Assembly: GCA_022113835.1 (NCBI GenBank)
Contig: JAILWY010000011.1
Location: 1,922,001-1,986,000, forward strand
Source: Atopsyche davidsoni
Taxonomy: Eukaryota; Arthropoda; Insecta; Trichoptera; Hydrobiosidae
Direction of reading: 5' to 3'
DNA: 64,000 nucleotides
The number at the start of each line of letters is the position of its first letter. Positions within the stretch are counted from its first letter, which is position 1. The position numbers and the translations under genes were made by a program. The notes under the pieces were generated by a model. The model had not been told where the DNA came from. It did no database searches and was given only the letters and a program-made list of their open reading frames with translations. This document shows positions 48,085-59,520 of the stretch, piece after piece.

Positions 48085-50980
48085 TGTTTTAATTCAGGTT
48101 CGTTGGTCTGAAAAAGCTTTGAAAAGGCAAACGCATTCATAAAAAAATTAAAGTGAGAAAATTTGTGATTTTTTAAGTCATTATACAAATACAGTTTATA
48201 TAACTTTATAAACATGTAGGCTGTTGAGAACGAGTGCGTCTTTAATACACGATCTACCTAGACGACGTTGTTGACAGAAAAGGCCCAGTTCTAGTGGCGT
48301 GTTACTTATAATTGATATCTTCATAAATCCTCGTAAATATTGATACCGCATTATCACACAGTCCACATATATAAAGAGAGCTATAAGAAAATTTAATGCA
48401 AAGTAATAAAATATTAAAATATAAACTCAAAGACTTTTTATTATCATTTTTATTAAAACAAATTATATATCGATAAAATCTTATTTTAATTTTTTTACTG
48501 CAACTTTTACTTAACAGTTATCAATAAATAATAATTTATATTTGTTAATATCCAATATTTACTCCCGTCGATTAAAAATTATTAGTAGGATATATCAGAC
48601 GTCCATAATCCAAAGAGTAAATCATATTTTATGGGACAGGTTTTTTTTTTAATCGAATAATAATCGACGTATCATATTTACACGGCCAGTTGTATTTTTT
48701 AATTTATTCGAGTATCGACTTTCAGTTTACGAATATCAAAAAAAATAATTTATTATTATAACAACAATATTTTGATTTGAAATTAAATCTGCTAACTACT
48801 TACGCACTTAATATAATTTATTGAAATATTACTTAAAATTTGCTAAGCAACATTCATGGTATTGTTATAAATAATTCGTTATAATGATTTTTCAGTTTAA
48901 CGAACACGGAAAAACAAATTGGATATATATAAATATTACAATTTCGGTCCATGTAAAAATGATGTATTTTGTATATTTTATGTACGTGGGTGCTTGTATA
49001 TATCGATTTAAATTATTGCTTAGAGACAGGAGCACGCTGGTCAAAAAACTTGGCTTTTTTTCTGCAATAACAATGATTATTTGTATTAATATAAATTTTT
49101 ATCATTTTTATATATATTTTGACATTTTTATTCGATCAAAAATCATGAAAATATACCAAGCAGATATAAATAAAGCACCGTGGTTTGAAGCGTGTTCAAG
49201 CGTTTTTTTCTCGTCGTTTCATCTGTCATGCAGAGAAAAATCAATACAAGAGCAACTCTTCGCTGTAGGTACGCAGTGATTATTATAAATATTATATATC
49301 ATAAAGCAAACTAGTTGAATACAATATCAATAAATTTGAATTGTAATTTTTCATACAGCGGCTACCGATATTGGTTCGGCCACGTCCGATCGTAAATCAA
49401 CCAGGGCCGCAATGAACACGTTCGACCATAGACTCCGAAAAAACCATAGCCAAGGGGCGACAGCCACCAAAATCAATTGACCCAAATTCACCGTACGCAA
49501 CGCACGCAGCCTGCGAGAGGAGTTCTGTGTATTTTTCTAACCGCGGGCATACTACGAGATATTGAAAGCCGGTGTTCAAGCCCAAGACAGCTTAGCTAGC
49601 ACGAGAGCTTAATTTCATGGGTGTAAAGCCGTGTCGTATTTAGATTTATGATCTGCAGATTTTGCCTCATCATTGCACTGGAAACGTCGGAGTTGTATAT
49701 ATGAGTTGTATAGACGCGACTTGGTATATGTGAAAATATATTTATTAAATAACGTTTCCTTTCCCTCAGATATATTCACTTGCATTGTGCACACATATTA
49801 AATATTTTTTAAAAACATTTTTCGTTATGGCAAATAAAATTAGCATAGTAAAATTACAAATATACGACAATAAAAATATATTTAAAAAAAAAAACCGTAA
49901 AATATTTTTACCTCCCCTGCTTGTGTGACATTTACAAATCAATTTGTTTTGACATATTTTTTTTTGCTGAAAAAAAGCAATAATTGCAAAATTACTAGAA
50001 TCGCAGTATTGCGAGCTCAAAGTGTTGCAAGCAGGTTTCAGGTTATTACGTAAATAAATAATAATAATAATAAATAATAAAAAAAAAATGAACTAAGTGT
50101 TGCCAACGAGCGGGGAAGAGGCCTCGGGCGAGAGCGGACCCGAACGGGTGGTCAGAAAATCACGACTCGGGGATAAAAAAAAAACGGGCAAACGATGGCA
50201 ACACCGATATTGATTATACACTTTTTTATGCGCGTTTTTTTTCCCCCCCCCGGCCGGTGTAAGTGTGCAATTATATAATTTTAAACTTTGGCCACATTTT
50301 CTGGGAGATGAGTTTATTAAATGCGAAAATTATATTCCGCTGATTTGGAGAGTGTTTTTTTTTTTTTTTTTCAACACCTCCTTTGCCCGCGGGATATTTT
50401 GATAAATTTTGCCAACTTTGTGTTTTTATTTGTTTACACGAGCGCCCCCGAGGCTTAGACACTTTTTTTTTTTTTTTAAAAGCATTCAAATATAATATTT
50501 ATGTTTAAAATTCAATGAAAGCGATTAAAAACTTAACTGAAATGTGAACGCAGTTATATACTTGTTAAAACGTGGAGTGTTACAAATTAAACCAGTCTGT
50601 TGATGGCAATGTCTCACGCATTTTCAGATTAGTATTACAATGAATAAATATAGTTTTTTTTATATATCGTGTAATTGGTCGTATCGAAAATCATTATATA
50701 AGTCTAATAGACATTGAAGTCCATGTTGAATCTAAATTTTTTTATCTTATATCTTACACGATAATAATATCGACTTTCCTCAGCACTGACCAATATCTTT
50801 AATCACAGGTGGCCACCCTTTTTTAAGCATAATTTTACATTTTTATGCGTTTTTAATATTTTTTACCATACGACAGGAATACTCAAGTGTAAATAATAAT
50901 ATAAATGAAGAGTAGTAAGACGTGGTTGGTGAGCAATTTAAAGCTATATGGCAGTATAAGGATTGCTACATATTCTATAA
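48085..50980. other. Intronic sequence, no gene recognised
   Basis: Very AT-rich to 49330. 49350-49640 is GC-richer and may be a mobile-element piece I cannot classify. 50095-50260 is GC-rich with CCCCCCCCCGGCCGG. The 131-codon frame at 48884-49279 is Ile/Phe/Tyr-rich, as chance frames in AT-rich DNA are. Confidence 0.45.
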
Positions 50981-50984
50981 TCTA

Positions 50985-51280
50985 ATAAAAAATCTTATTA
51001 GAAGTCTTTAGTCAAGTGAAGTTTAAAGTGATCAAGAAATCAGAGCTTTTGAAATACCATGAGTTGACAAGAAAATGTACAGAATGGGCAAAGAAAGTGA
51101 ATTCTCGATGATGGAAAATGGCATACGGTATCAATAAAAAATATCTTGATAAAAATCCAAAAGAATAAAGGTATTGAAAAGAGAAAGTTAATGGGGATGC
51201 GGATATGCGACAGTGTTCTGTGTTCAGTGTTCAGTGCTGGATGTTCAGAGTTTAACCAAACTTATAAGAAGGGTAGATGG
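50985..51280 (+). pseudogene. RTE-class LINE 3' fragment
   Basis: Plus-strand remnant: GAAATACCATGAGTTGACAA, GAATGGGCAAAGAAAGTGAA, GATGCGGATATGCGACAG, matching 56150-56400 (where ACCATGGGTTAACCAAGAG and ATGCGCAAAGAAAGAGAA occur). Frame destroyed. Confidence 0.5.
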
Positions 51281-51282
51281 TC

Positions 51283-52300
51283 ACCATAAGAAGAAGCACG
51301 AGAAGTCTTCAGCATAATATATGTTTTATTAAGAAGGCTTGTTGGTTATACATTATGTAAAACTAATCGTATTCTTCATAGAAGATTGGTGACCATATCC
51401 ACGAATATAACCCTATTCTGGGCCAGTCTCATTTCCTTGGAAAATCAGCTGGAGGATACTAATATTATTACGAACAGGAGTTCCCTTTCTTTGCGCATTA
51501 TGTGCTGTTCAACCTATGGTGTTTTAAGGACATATGCAGCCACAATTCATCGCATAACAGCTGTCTTGAGTGTCGAGAGACGACATAGCAAAATATCATA
51601 TGTGACGCGGTCAAGCCCAATGGCTGAAACTGCTGCTAATGAATTCGGCATCATCATAAGAAGAAGCCCGAGAAGTCTTCAGCATAATATATGCTTCGAT
51701 TTTTCCTTGGAAAATCATCTGGAGGATGCTTATACTGTTACGAACTGGCGTTTTCTTTCATTGCGCATTCTGTGCTGTTCAACCCGTGGTGTTTTAAGGA
51801 TTCTCATATGCAGAGATAATTCTTCGCATAACAGCTGTCTTGAGTGTCGAGAGGTCAAGACGCGGTCAAGCCTGATAGCTGATACTGCTGCCAATGAATT
51901 CGGCATCACCATAAAAAGAAGCACGAGAAGTCTTCACCATAATATATGTTTTTTTAAAAAAGGCTCTTTGGTTATACATTATATAAAATAATCATATTCT
52001 TTTGTTGATTCTCCTCATATGAGATTGGTGACCATTTCCTCGAACATAACCCTATCCTGGGCAAGTCTCATTTCCTTCGATTTTTCCTTAGAAAATCAGC
52101 TGGAGGATGCTAATACTGTTACGAACCGGCGTTTTCTTTCTGTGCTGTTCAACCCAAGGTGTTTTAATGATTCTCATATGCGGAGACAATTTATCGAGAG
52201 GTCAAGACGCGGTCAAGCCCAATAGACGATACTGCTCCCAACGAATTCGGCATCACCAAAAGAAGAAGCCCAAGAAGTATCGTACGAAACCGCAGTAAAA
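51283..52300 (-). repeat. Tandemly repeated antisense RTE 3' fragments
   Basis: Three to four units in the same orientation, marked by AGAAGAAGC-CGAGAAGTCTT at about 51290, 51657, 51913 and (decayed) 52260. Each carries GGAAAATCAGCTGGAGGAT (reverse strand encodes ILQLIF, the YLQLILQGK region of RTE reverse transcriptases), TGTGCTGTTCAACC, and CAAGACGCGGTCAAGCC in two units. The long plus-strand frame across the array is antisense to this and not a gene. Confidence 0.65.
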
Positions 52301-52319
52301 TTCAATAAGAGCGCCATGG

Positions 52320-52600
52320 CAGCAGCGTGCGCTGGTCTCGCCGGAGATAATAATCACTTATTTGCTCGTTGGGATGTTTGTGCGAGACCACGGCTGCTCG
52401 GGCGTCCTCTCGGCGGCTCCGCCCTCCGGGGCCAGCAGTGGCGGCGCGGGGCGGGGGGTAACGTCTATATCGCGGGAGGTCTGCCAGGGGCGCACCAGGT
52501 AACGAGCCCCGGCTTCAATTACTCCAATATTGAACGGCAGGCACGAACAGCCACACGGTTTGGATATTACGAACGCATAAATCCGCGCAGATGAATACCT
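52320..52600. other. GC-rich island
   Basis: 52375-52520 is strongly GC-rich (CTCGGGCGTCCTCTCGGCGG, GGCGGCGCGGGGCGGGGGGT). Overlapping frames on both strands with no recognised domain. Could be regulatory or part of the neighbouring repeats. Confidence 0.3.
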
Positions 52601-52604
52601 CTTC

Positions 52605-53060
52605 TCATAGGAGGTCAGTGACCTTCTAAACATCTCACTTCCGATGTCCTTTTAGCCTTCGTTGTTAGGAGCTCTCATTCTGTACAAGACTCTCTCACTT
52701 GTTACGCAGTAAATGATTCTCTTATAAAGCCACATATCAAACGTCTCAATTCTACTCAAGTGTTCAGGCTTCAATCCCATAAAGAAGACTCACTCATACG
52801 ACGAGTTTTCCGTGTCATTTCTAGCCTATTCCTTTTAGCTTTCGATTTTTGCAGCTGTTGCTAAATATTCCTTTTTTTTGCTATGGTTAGGAGCTTTCAT
52901 TCTTTTCGCATTCTGTACACGACTCTCTCACTTGTGACGCAGTAAATGATTCTCTTATAAAGCCACATATCAAACGTCTCAATTCTACTCAAGTGTCCAG
53001 GCTTCGACCCCATAAAGAAGACTTACTCAGGCGACGAGTTTTCCGTGTTATTTCTATTGA
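52605..53060 (-). repeat. Duplicated antisense RTE segment
   Basis: A block of about 165 bp is present at 52664-52826 and 52885-53057: GTTAGGAGCT-TCATTCT, CTCTCTCACTTGT-ACGCAG, TAAATGATTCTCTTATAAAG, CACATATCAAACGTCTCAAT, ACGAGTTTTCCGTGT. On the reverse strand it corresponds to a coding part of an RTE-type reverse transcriptase upstream of the 3' fragments, now degenerate. Confidence 0.6.
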
Positions 53061-53064
53061 ACAA

Positions 53065-53700
53065 CCAATCCGACTACGCAAAGCTCGTTTGTCCGCCGAT
53101 CTTAGGGGAAATTTAATTTTAATTAATTAATTATTTTTTATTAATTCCCCAAGTCCGGCCCCCGCTGTACAAACAGCCCACGGCGTAGCAATTTATTTGA
53201 CCGCAGCCTCCCAAGTATCGAGCGAGAGCAGGCCCGGAGCGCCCCGTGCTTTCGACACGCCATAATAGATATCAACATTTAAGTATTCAAAACGAATTTA
53301 AAATACATCCTTAACCCTTTGCCGGATGCAAAATTTATTATATAAATTTTCAATTTTTAACCCGCCCCAATCGGAGCCTCAGAGAGAACGAATGAGCAAA
53401 TATAGATATTTTCAATTTTTTACTTAACTCAATATTTGCCTTAGCGACTAATATATTTTAAAAATTTAATTTTTTAACGCTATTTTTACTTGCAACAATG
53501 TATATTATTTAATAATTTAATTTTAAATCGATTGAATAAATAAACATCTGTATTGTATATTGAGCGTACTCCTTACATTTTATGATGAGCAAAAGTTAAT
53601 ATATTTTTTATTTAATTTTTCTATTTATTGGATTACAATTTTTAGCATTTTTAAAATATTTTGAAATTCATGCAAAGTTTGAATGATTTTTAAATCATGT
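53065..53700. other. Intronic sequence, no gene recognised
   Basis: GC-richer at 53150-53260, then AT-rich. No feature recognised. Confidence 0.45.
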
Positions 53701-53718
53701 TTTTCCTTGCTTGCATTG

Positions 53719-53745
53719 ATTTTGGACTCACCGCACGCCACTGGT
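53719..53745 (-). repeat. hAT-like terminal motif
   Basis: Reverse strand CCAGTGGCGTGCGGTGAGTC, matching the plus-strand CAGTGGCGTGCCGTGAGT at 62289. It marks an end of a CAGTGGCGTGC-type element. Confidence 0.5.
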
Positions 53746-54599
53746 AGAAAGCTACCTGTAACTTGATCACTCCAACATCAAGTTTGAATAACCCATTTCC
53801 TATTGCAGGTGCATGGACAAACATGTGTTTTTTTTATAATAATTGTATTCTGATGCAAATCGTAAATATTAAAAAAAAAAAAAACCAGACGTATTCCAGT
53901 AGTCTAGCATCATCGGTTTACAGTTGGAATAAATTAATTATAAAACTAAATAAATAAAACATATATTTTATAATTGTTTTTTTCGGGTCCATTAGCTTCT
54001 AGAAGGTGTCGGACGAGATCAAGAATATCGCATTTCTGAATTTGTAATTTTTTTCCACAGAAAACAATTCGGGTTTATTAAAAAAACTGGCTAATAAAGT
54101 AAACATGACCCAAAAACTTTGCATACCGACCGGTTAAGCAGAATATTTTTTTTTTAGTTTGCTATAAATTAGATCTTCTCTTGCTGCTCTCTAGTAATTT
54201 TAACTATTCGTTGAAAAGGTTTTTAAATGAAAACACTTGCTAACCGTCTTTCTAGGTTTATGATTCTTTCACCAAGAATACTAAATCTGGTAATGCATAA
54301 TTTTTAATGAAATATTTATATGTATTTGTAGTACGACTGTGGGACAATTTGAGACTTTTTTATTTGATATTGTTATAAAGGCATAACACTCTAGAATCTA
54401 ATCGTATTTATAGTCATTCCACATAGGTTGATCCTCAGAGCAGGGCGGCATAATGTATCAATTAAACGTAGAAATAAAAAGAAAAATTAGCATTACTATC
54501 ATTGCGAGGCCGGTGTTAACATGGCGTCTCCCAGATAAGATATGCTACCGGATCGCGGACAGAATTAATTACCACTATCGTGTCAATGTGTGACTGCGT

Positions 54600-54885
54600 T
54601 AATCACCCACAGATAAAGCGAACCGCCTGGCCGATTGCCGAACCGGTCTCGAGGAACTGCCCCGAACCGGTTTCGGAGTCCACTCTTAGTCGCGATTTCT
54701 GGTCCCCGAATTGCAATGCACCAAATTCAGAATAGATGCACAATTTTTTCACAAAACAATGCACTGCATGTATATTTGATACTCCACCGCGACGAAACGA
54801 AGCAACAAGTGTTTTATTCCCATTGACGACTTGTTTACGTTGCATATTGCTTGTTGAGATTTTGAGCTCCACGCACGCCACTGGT
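54600..54885 (-). mobile_element. Possible hAT MITE ending in CAGTGGCGTGC
   Basis: The right end, reverse strand, reads CCAGTGGCGTGCGTGGAGCT. The interior is GC-richer (GAACCGGTCTCGAGGAACTG, CCCGAACCGGTTTCGG). The left end is uncertain. An open frame inside has no recognised domain. Confidence 0.35.
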
Positions 54886-54889
54886 TATA

Positions 54890-56145
54890 TATATTTGATT
54901 GCGTACAGTCGACAATTAAACACTGAAAAAATATCTACAGTAATAACAAGAACAACGTGTAAACATTACAAGTTAACACATCTCGTACAAGGCAAATGAC
55001 ATAATTTGTATTTAACAATTTTATCTTCTCTATCACGATAATGTCCGTCGTCATTATCGCGTCATTATAGAGCGCGGGGTATTAAAGCACCTGGATAAAC
55101 ATTGTTTCAACAGCCTTTTTATAAGATAATCATACGATAGTCCCGACTTCTACGTTCTATTCATTTTGTTGGTGTAATTTTGAGCTAACGCGTTTTTCAT
55201 GGGAGCAATTATTTTCGGATCGTCGACTCGTCTAGACAATGCCTGTAAGAATTTTTAAAGTAATTATTTCACTGAAGGTGTACAAGTAAACACAATAAAA
55301 AATATATGATGTAATATTTAATGTATAATACTCCAGGTGCATAAAAAGTGTCATGTTTACTTCTCATCACTTTCGGTCCAGCCTCATTTTAACAAATGTG
55401 TAAAATCAAATAAGAATTATTTTACAAGATAATCGGATCTCTCACAAAACGTTATAAAACGATATTAAAGCACAATTTTTTTAAGGTTGTGTCTCCTGCT
55501 TAAAATACTATTTAAAAAATATTTTTACTGTTTAAACTGTACGTCGGATTATCAATTAACCAATCAACATGTTAATTTTGTAGAGGAAATATTTTAATAT
55601 GCAGATATGTCGCGATGATGATTATCAGATTATGTTAAAATTAAGGATTAAAAGTTATTATAACACCGTTTAATTTAAATCTAATACGCAAATTTGTCTG
55701 TATTTTATATCTAACATAAAAATATATTGTTTTTTAACAAGTCACTGTGGGATTAAGGCAATTTTAACGTCCTCGGTAAGCTCTATTATTTATTGAAATC
55801 ATTAAAAATTTCTTCAAAAGACTCGCGGCGGCTGCGAGGCATAGTCCAAATATAATTTTAATTTTTGAATATTTAATTTATAATATTCAATATTAATTAT
55901 AAAAAAACGTCGGTCACCTGCTGTGACAATTAACAACGTAGAAAAATTATAAATTCTAAAAAAAAAACCATGAATCTGCGCTGATTTTTTGTTTTTAAAT
56001 CTCGCGTTATTTAAAAAAAATTCTTGTTTATTTATATAGCTTATTTATTAAAAAAAAAACATCTCTTTCGTTAGTATATTTTGTGATTGTCTCTTAGACT
56101 TCTTTTTTATATATTTTTATTTAGTAATGTATAAAAATATTTAAA
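54890..56145. other. Intronic sequence, no gene recognised
   Basis: AT-rich with many A runs. Nothing recognised. Confidence 0.5.
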
Positions 56146-56149
56146 ATAC

Positions 56150-56430
56150 CATGGGTTAACCAAGAGTCTTGGAAAGAATGCGCAAAGAAAGAGAACTCCT
56201 GACCATGGAAAAAAAGCGTAGGGAATCCTTTTTGGGTATTTTTTGCATATTTAAAAGAAGAAAGAAAGCATTGAAAGGTGAAAGTAAACATGGATGCGGA
56301 ATTAGCCTCAGTGGTTGATAGTTGGTAGTACAGCCAAACTAATAAAACTGGCCTAGGATAGAGATATGTTCAGTGAAATAGTCACCGACCCAATATGAGG
56401 AGAGGCACTTGAAGAAGAATAAGCCGTGTA
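56150..56430 (+). pseudogene. RTE-class LINE 3' fragment
   Basis: ACCATGGGTTAACCAAGAGT, GAATGCGCAAAGAAAGAGAA and CATGGATGCGGAATTAGC encode decayed versions of the final RTE reverse-transcriptase region and 3' tail (ending AGAGGCACTTGAAGAAGAAT). Confidence 0.6.
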
Positions 56431-56434
56431 AATC

Positions 56435-57525
56435 GGGCTTATTCAATGTTAAATGTTTGAGAATATAATATTGTAAATTATGAAATTCATACCAATGAAT
56501 GTTTGTTATTTTTCAATATGCTAATTTTAGACCGTGAATTTAATGGTAGCTATTATAAAAACATATAAAGACGAATCGACTATTGAATAATCAACATATC
56601 GTATAAATTTTTACGGGTCGCTCAAAAGTAAAGAAGAATTTAAAAGTAACAATTTATTTAACCGAATCAGATAAAAGAATAAGTACAATGAATAATAGAA
56701 TCAGAAATATATGCCAATACGTATTAATATAAGTATTTATAGTAAATAAATTATATTATTAAGTAAACGTTTAGTTAGATGCTATTTTTTTTATTGCTCT
56801 GCAGCCTGCTACAGAAATAATATCATATTTAAATGGTGAAAACATTGTATAATGAAGCTTTTGAGCAACAGATCTTTCCTTCGAATATAAAACTGCGGTT
56901 TTGAAGGTCCCGGAAACAAGACTATTCACCATAAAAAAAACCATGAACATATATATGTTTGAAAGAAGGCACCTGAAGAAAAATATTATATTTAAGCACA
57001 CAATTTGTAGATGTAAAGTATAATCATTTTTTTAAATGTTATCACACGATTTTCGTCACAGCATGTGTTATTTCGTAACCGTTTACTTTTCTTCCAATCG
57101 TGTCATCATGATGGCATAATTAATTGTGTTAATAAGTGTTAATTGTTATTAATTTTCAGTCAAACAAACCCGCCTCCCTAATTGGCGACACGTCGGGAGG
57201 CTCTTCTTGTTTTCAATGCTGACAGCATATTTTATTTAACATTTAAAGATTTATAAGACAAAGATCATGTTGACGAGCTATTTTACACTATGCGTACGCA
57301 ATACCATTGCATACTCTGCAGTCCAGGCATTTAATTTATTTAAAATATTTTACTAGGTCGTATTTTAAAACATACATGTTTAGAGTGTATACAATATATA
57401 CTTATTCTATACACACATGAAACGACGGAAAAAAATAGACACGAGTATTCATATTCGGCTCTAAAACCATTTACCTGATTAGAGGTATAATAATATAGCT
57501 TGCTTATATAACAATAGATGCACAG
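56435..57525. other. Intronic sequence, no gene recognised
   Basis: AT-rich; a fragment of the 38.2-kb repeat (CAGCCTGCTACAGAAATAAT) at about 56805. Otherwise nothing. Confidence 0.45.
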
Positions 57526-57529
57526 AGTT

Positions 57530-58015
57530 GATTGACAACTTCAACACCTATATCGATAGCAAAGTGGAGAGAGTAAAAAGATACTAGTATTTGGGCAGCT
57601 GGTTGAATGAGCTGGGATCCTGATCAGGAAACCAAAGTGAGACAGCACTATGCTCAAGAGATATAACCATGAGATTCATCAAATGTTATGTCGTCTAAGT
57701 TCTGCTTTATGGAGTCGAAGCTTGGACACTCGAGACAGTGAAAAATTGAGGCGACAGAAATGTGGCTGTATAGGAGAATCCTGATATATACCATGGGTTG
57801 ACTGCATCACAGAATGCTTAAAGAAACGGATTTCTTGACGTTGGCAAAGAAGCGAAATATTAGTATGGCATCCTCCAGCTGATTGCACAAGGAAAAAACG
57901 AAGGAAAAATGAAGTTCACGTGGATGTGGAATTTGCGCCAATGGCTGGAGATCAGAAGTGCAGCCGGACAGAGTCAAGTTCAAGGAAATGGTCACCAACC
58001 TCCTACAATGGTATA
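57530..58015 (+). pseudogene. RTE-class LINE, reverse-transcriptase C-terminal region
   Basis: The best-preserved LINE fragment here. Across frames one can read YLGSWLNE, then MRFIKCYVV, LLYGVEAWTLETV (the YG-ExW block), then NPDIYHGLT and GILQLIAQGKN. This order matches the end of RTE-type ORF2 in insects (the KYLG, LYGAETW, RILKIPWVD and LQLILQGK blocks). Several stops and shifts. Plus-strand orientation, antisense to the T-box gene. Confidence 0.7.
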
Positions 58016-58152
58016 TATCTATGATTTACGACCATATCGATTGCAATAGGCAATGGCTTGATATGCATTAGAAATTAAAACCATGCATGGAACCGAGCGT
58101 CGTAACACCGAATAAACCTTTACATTAGACAAAACAGTCTTGCAGATATTAA

Positions 58153-58569
58153 CACACTTTAGCCGGGAAACCAAATTGACTAAACTGATGTGCGAGGCAG
58201 ACGAAATCTAGTCTATACACTCTTTGATTTGCGTGTAGTCAAATAAATCGTTTCCTATAAAAAATTGAACCACTTCACACACACTTTGCGGATTACTTGG
58301 CATCACAACAACACCACTGTGTCCTAAAAATTGTTCAATAATTGGAGGATTATCATTCTCTGACCACTCCACTTCTTCATTGTCACTGGACAGTATTGGT
58401 AGAAGTAACGTTGACAAGTCTAAACAAACATTACAACCTGTAAACTTAAAGAGTAAAACGACCGTCTGCCGCTTTTAGAGTAAACACATTCAAAAAGGTA
58501 TCAATACGCGCCCCGCTTTTAAAGACAGCAGTCCGCGAAACGGGTACTAGTACCTGCCCCGCCTTTTGT
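58153..58569 (-). mobile_element. piggyBac-type MITE with transposase N-terminal remnant, copy 2
   Basis: Flanked by TTAA (58149-58152, 58570-58573). The left end is CACACTTTAGCCGGG; the right end, reverse strand, starts ACAAAAGGCGGGGCAGGTA. The GGGTACTAGTACC palindrome seen in copy 1 is kept. The minus-strand frame 58208-58417 (69 codons) contains ENDNPPIIEQFLGHSGVVVM and VCEVVQFFIGNDLF, which resembles the segment opening the piggyBac transposase domain, with FF-ND-LF at the entry helix. The rest of the transposase is deleted. Confidence 0.8.
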
Positions 58570-58609
58570 TTAAATATTTCTGGATATAGTTTTATCCACG
58601 ACTGCACGC

Positions 58610-58790
58610 CATGCGTTGCGGGCAGTGGCACGAGCGTGGACAGTGTCCAGGTCGAGGAGCGGTGCAGTGGCGCCCAACCCGCGGGCCGCGCCCCCCTTCT
58701 CCCCCCCGCGGCTACTGGCTCGGCCCGCCGACTGGCGCCGGACCCAACGGGGCGCCGCGTGGCCAGGGGGTCCTCCGAAATTAAAAACCA
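58610..58790. promoter_or_regulatory. GC-rich block with three GGCGCC sites
   Basis: GGCGCC at 58669-58674, 58734-58739 and 58751-58756 in a CpG-dense island just outside the piggyBac MITE. Overlapping frames on both strands are composition artefacts. Candidate Brinker-type site cluster, weaker than 44589-44641. Confidence 0.3.
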
Positions 58791-58799
58791 ATCAGATAT

Positions 58800-59340
58800 T
58801 TAGTTGCTTTCCTGATGTACTATATATAATTTAAATCTATTCTTATTTACCAGAACAGCAATACAAAAACTCTCATTTTGAACTAGGCTGAGCATGTTAA
58901 TACTAGGTGATATTTTAACAACTTAACACTTTGATTTAATGTAGTGCTTTTAATGACTGCAGAAATATATATATATATTTTATTTTATTAAACCGTGTAA
59001 ATAAAGTACCGCGTAGATCGCGGGATAGGTGTATATTTAAAATGTAGTAACCGGTTCACGCTTGAAACATTTTATGCAGATAAGTGTGTTTATAGACTTC
59101 ACGTTGTTAGATTGTCGAAATAAATAAGAAAACAATTTTCATAAGCAGTTTGTATAAAACTATTGTAATGCAAATGAAAGTTTTATTATTTATACATTCG
59201 TTCATTTAAACGTCTTTCCGACCGAAAATTAAGCGAAAAAAATCAACACGGAGATTAAGTCGGCAATGCCGTGTATTCCTCGTCTTACACGGTAGTAAAT
59301 TGAGTGTGTGTTTTTAATAAGCCGGATTGTTTATTAAAAT
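58800..59340. other. Intronic sequence, no gene recognised
   Basis: AT-rich; nothing recognised. Confidence 0.45.
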
Positions 59341-59520
59341 GTCTGAGCCCCTCCGTCACGCGCCGCCGCTCGCTAAGCAAACAGCCGGCCGGATCGCGGG
59401 CAGACAAAAAAGGCGAGCGGCCGGCGGGGAGCGCGAGAGGCCCGCATCCCTCGCCGGGGAGGCGCCGCGCGGCGGGGAGGGGAGGGGGCGGGGGCGGCGA
59501 TGAATCACGCCTCGGGGTGG
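59340..59520. other. GC-rich island abutting the tandem array
   Basis: CpG-dense with G runs on the plus strand (GGGGAGGGGAGGGGGCGGGG near 59476, quadruplex-like) and one GGCGCC. It directly precedes the first unit of the 59.5-kb array. Frames through it are artefacts. Confidence 0.35.

Noticed and set aside
48884..49279. 131-codon hydrophobic frame.
   Set aside because: Ile/Phe/Tyr/Lys bias expected of AT-rich DNA; no recognisable membrane family, no splice or start context.
51386..51991. 201-codon plus-strand frame, the longest in the window.
   Set aside because: It is antisense to tandem RTE LINE fragments; the reverse strand carries the recognisable reverse-transcriptase motifs.
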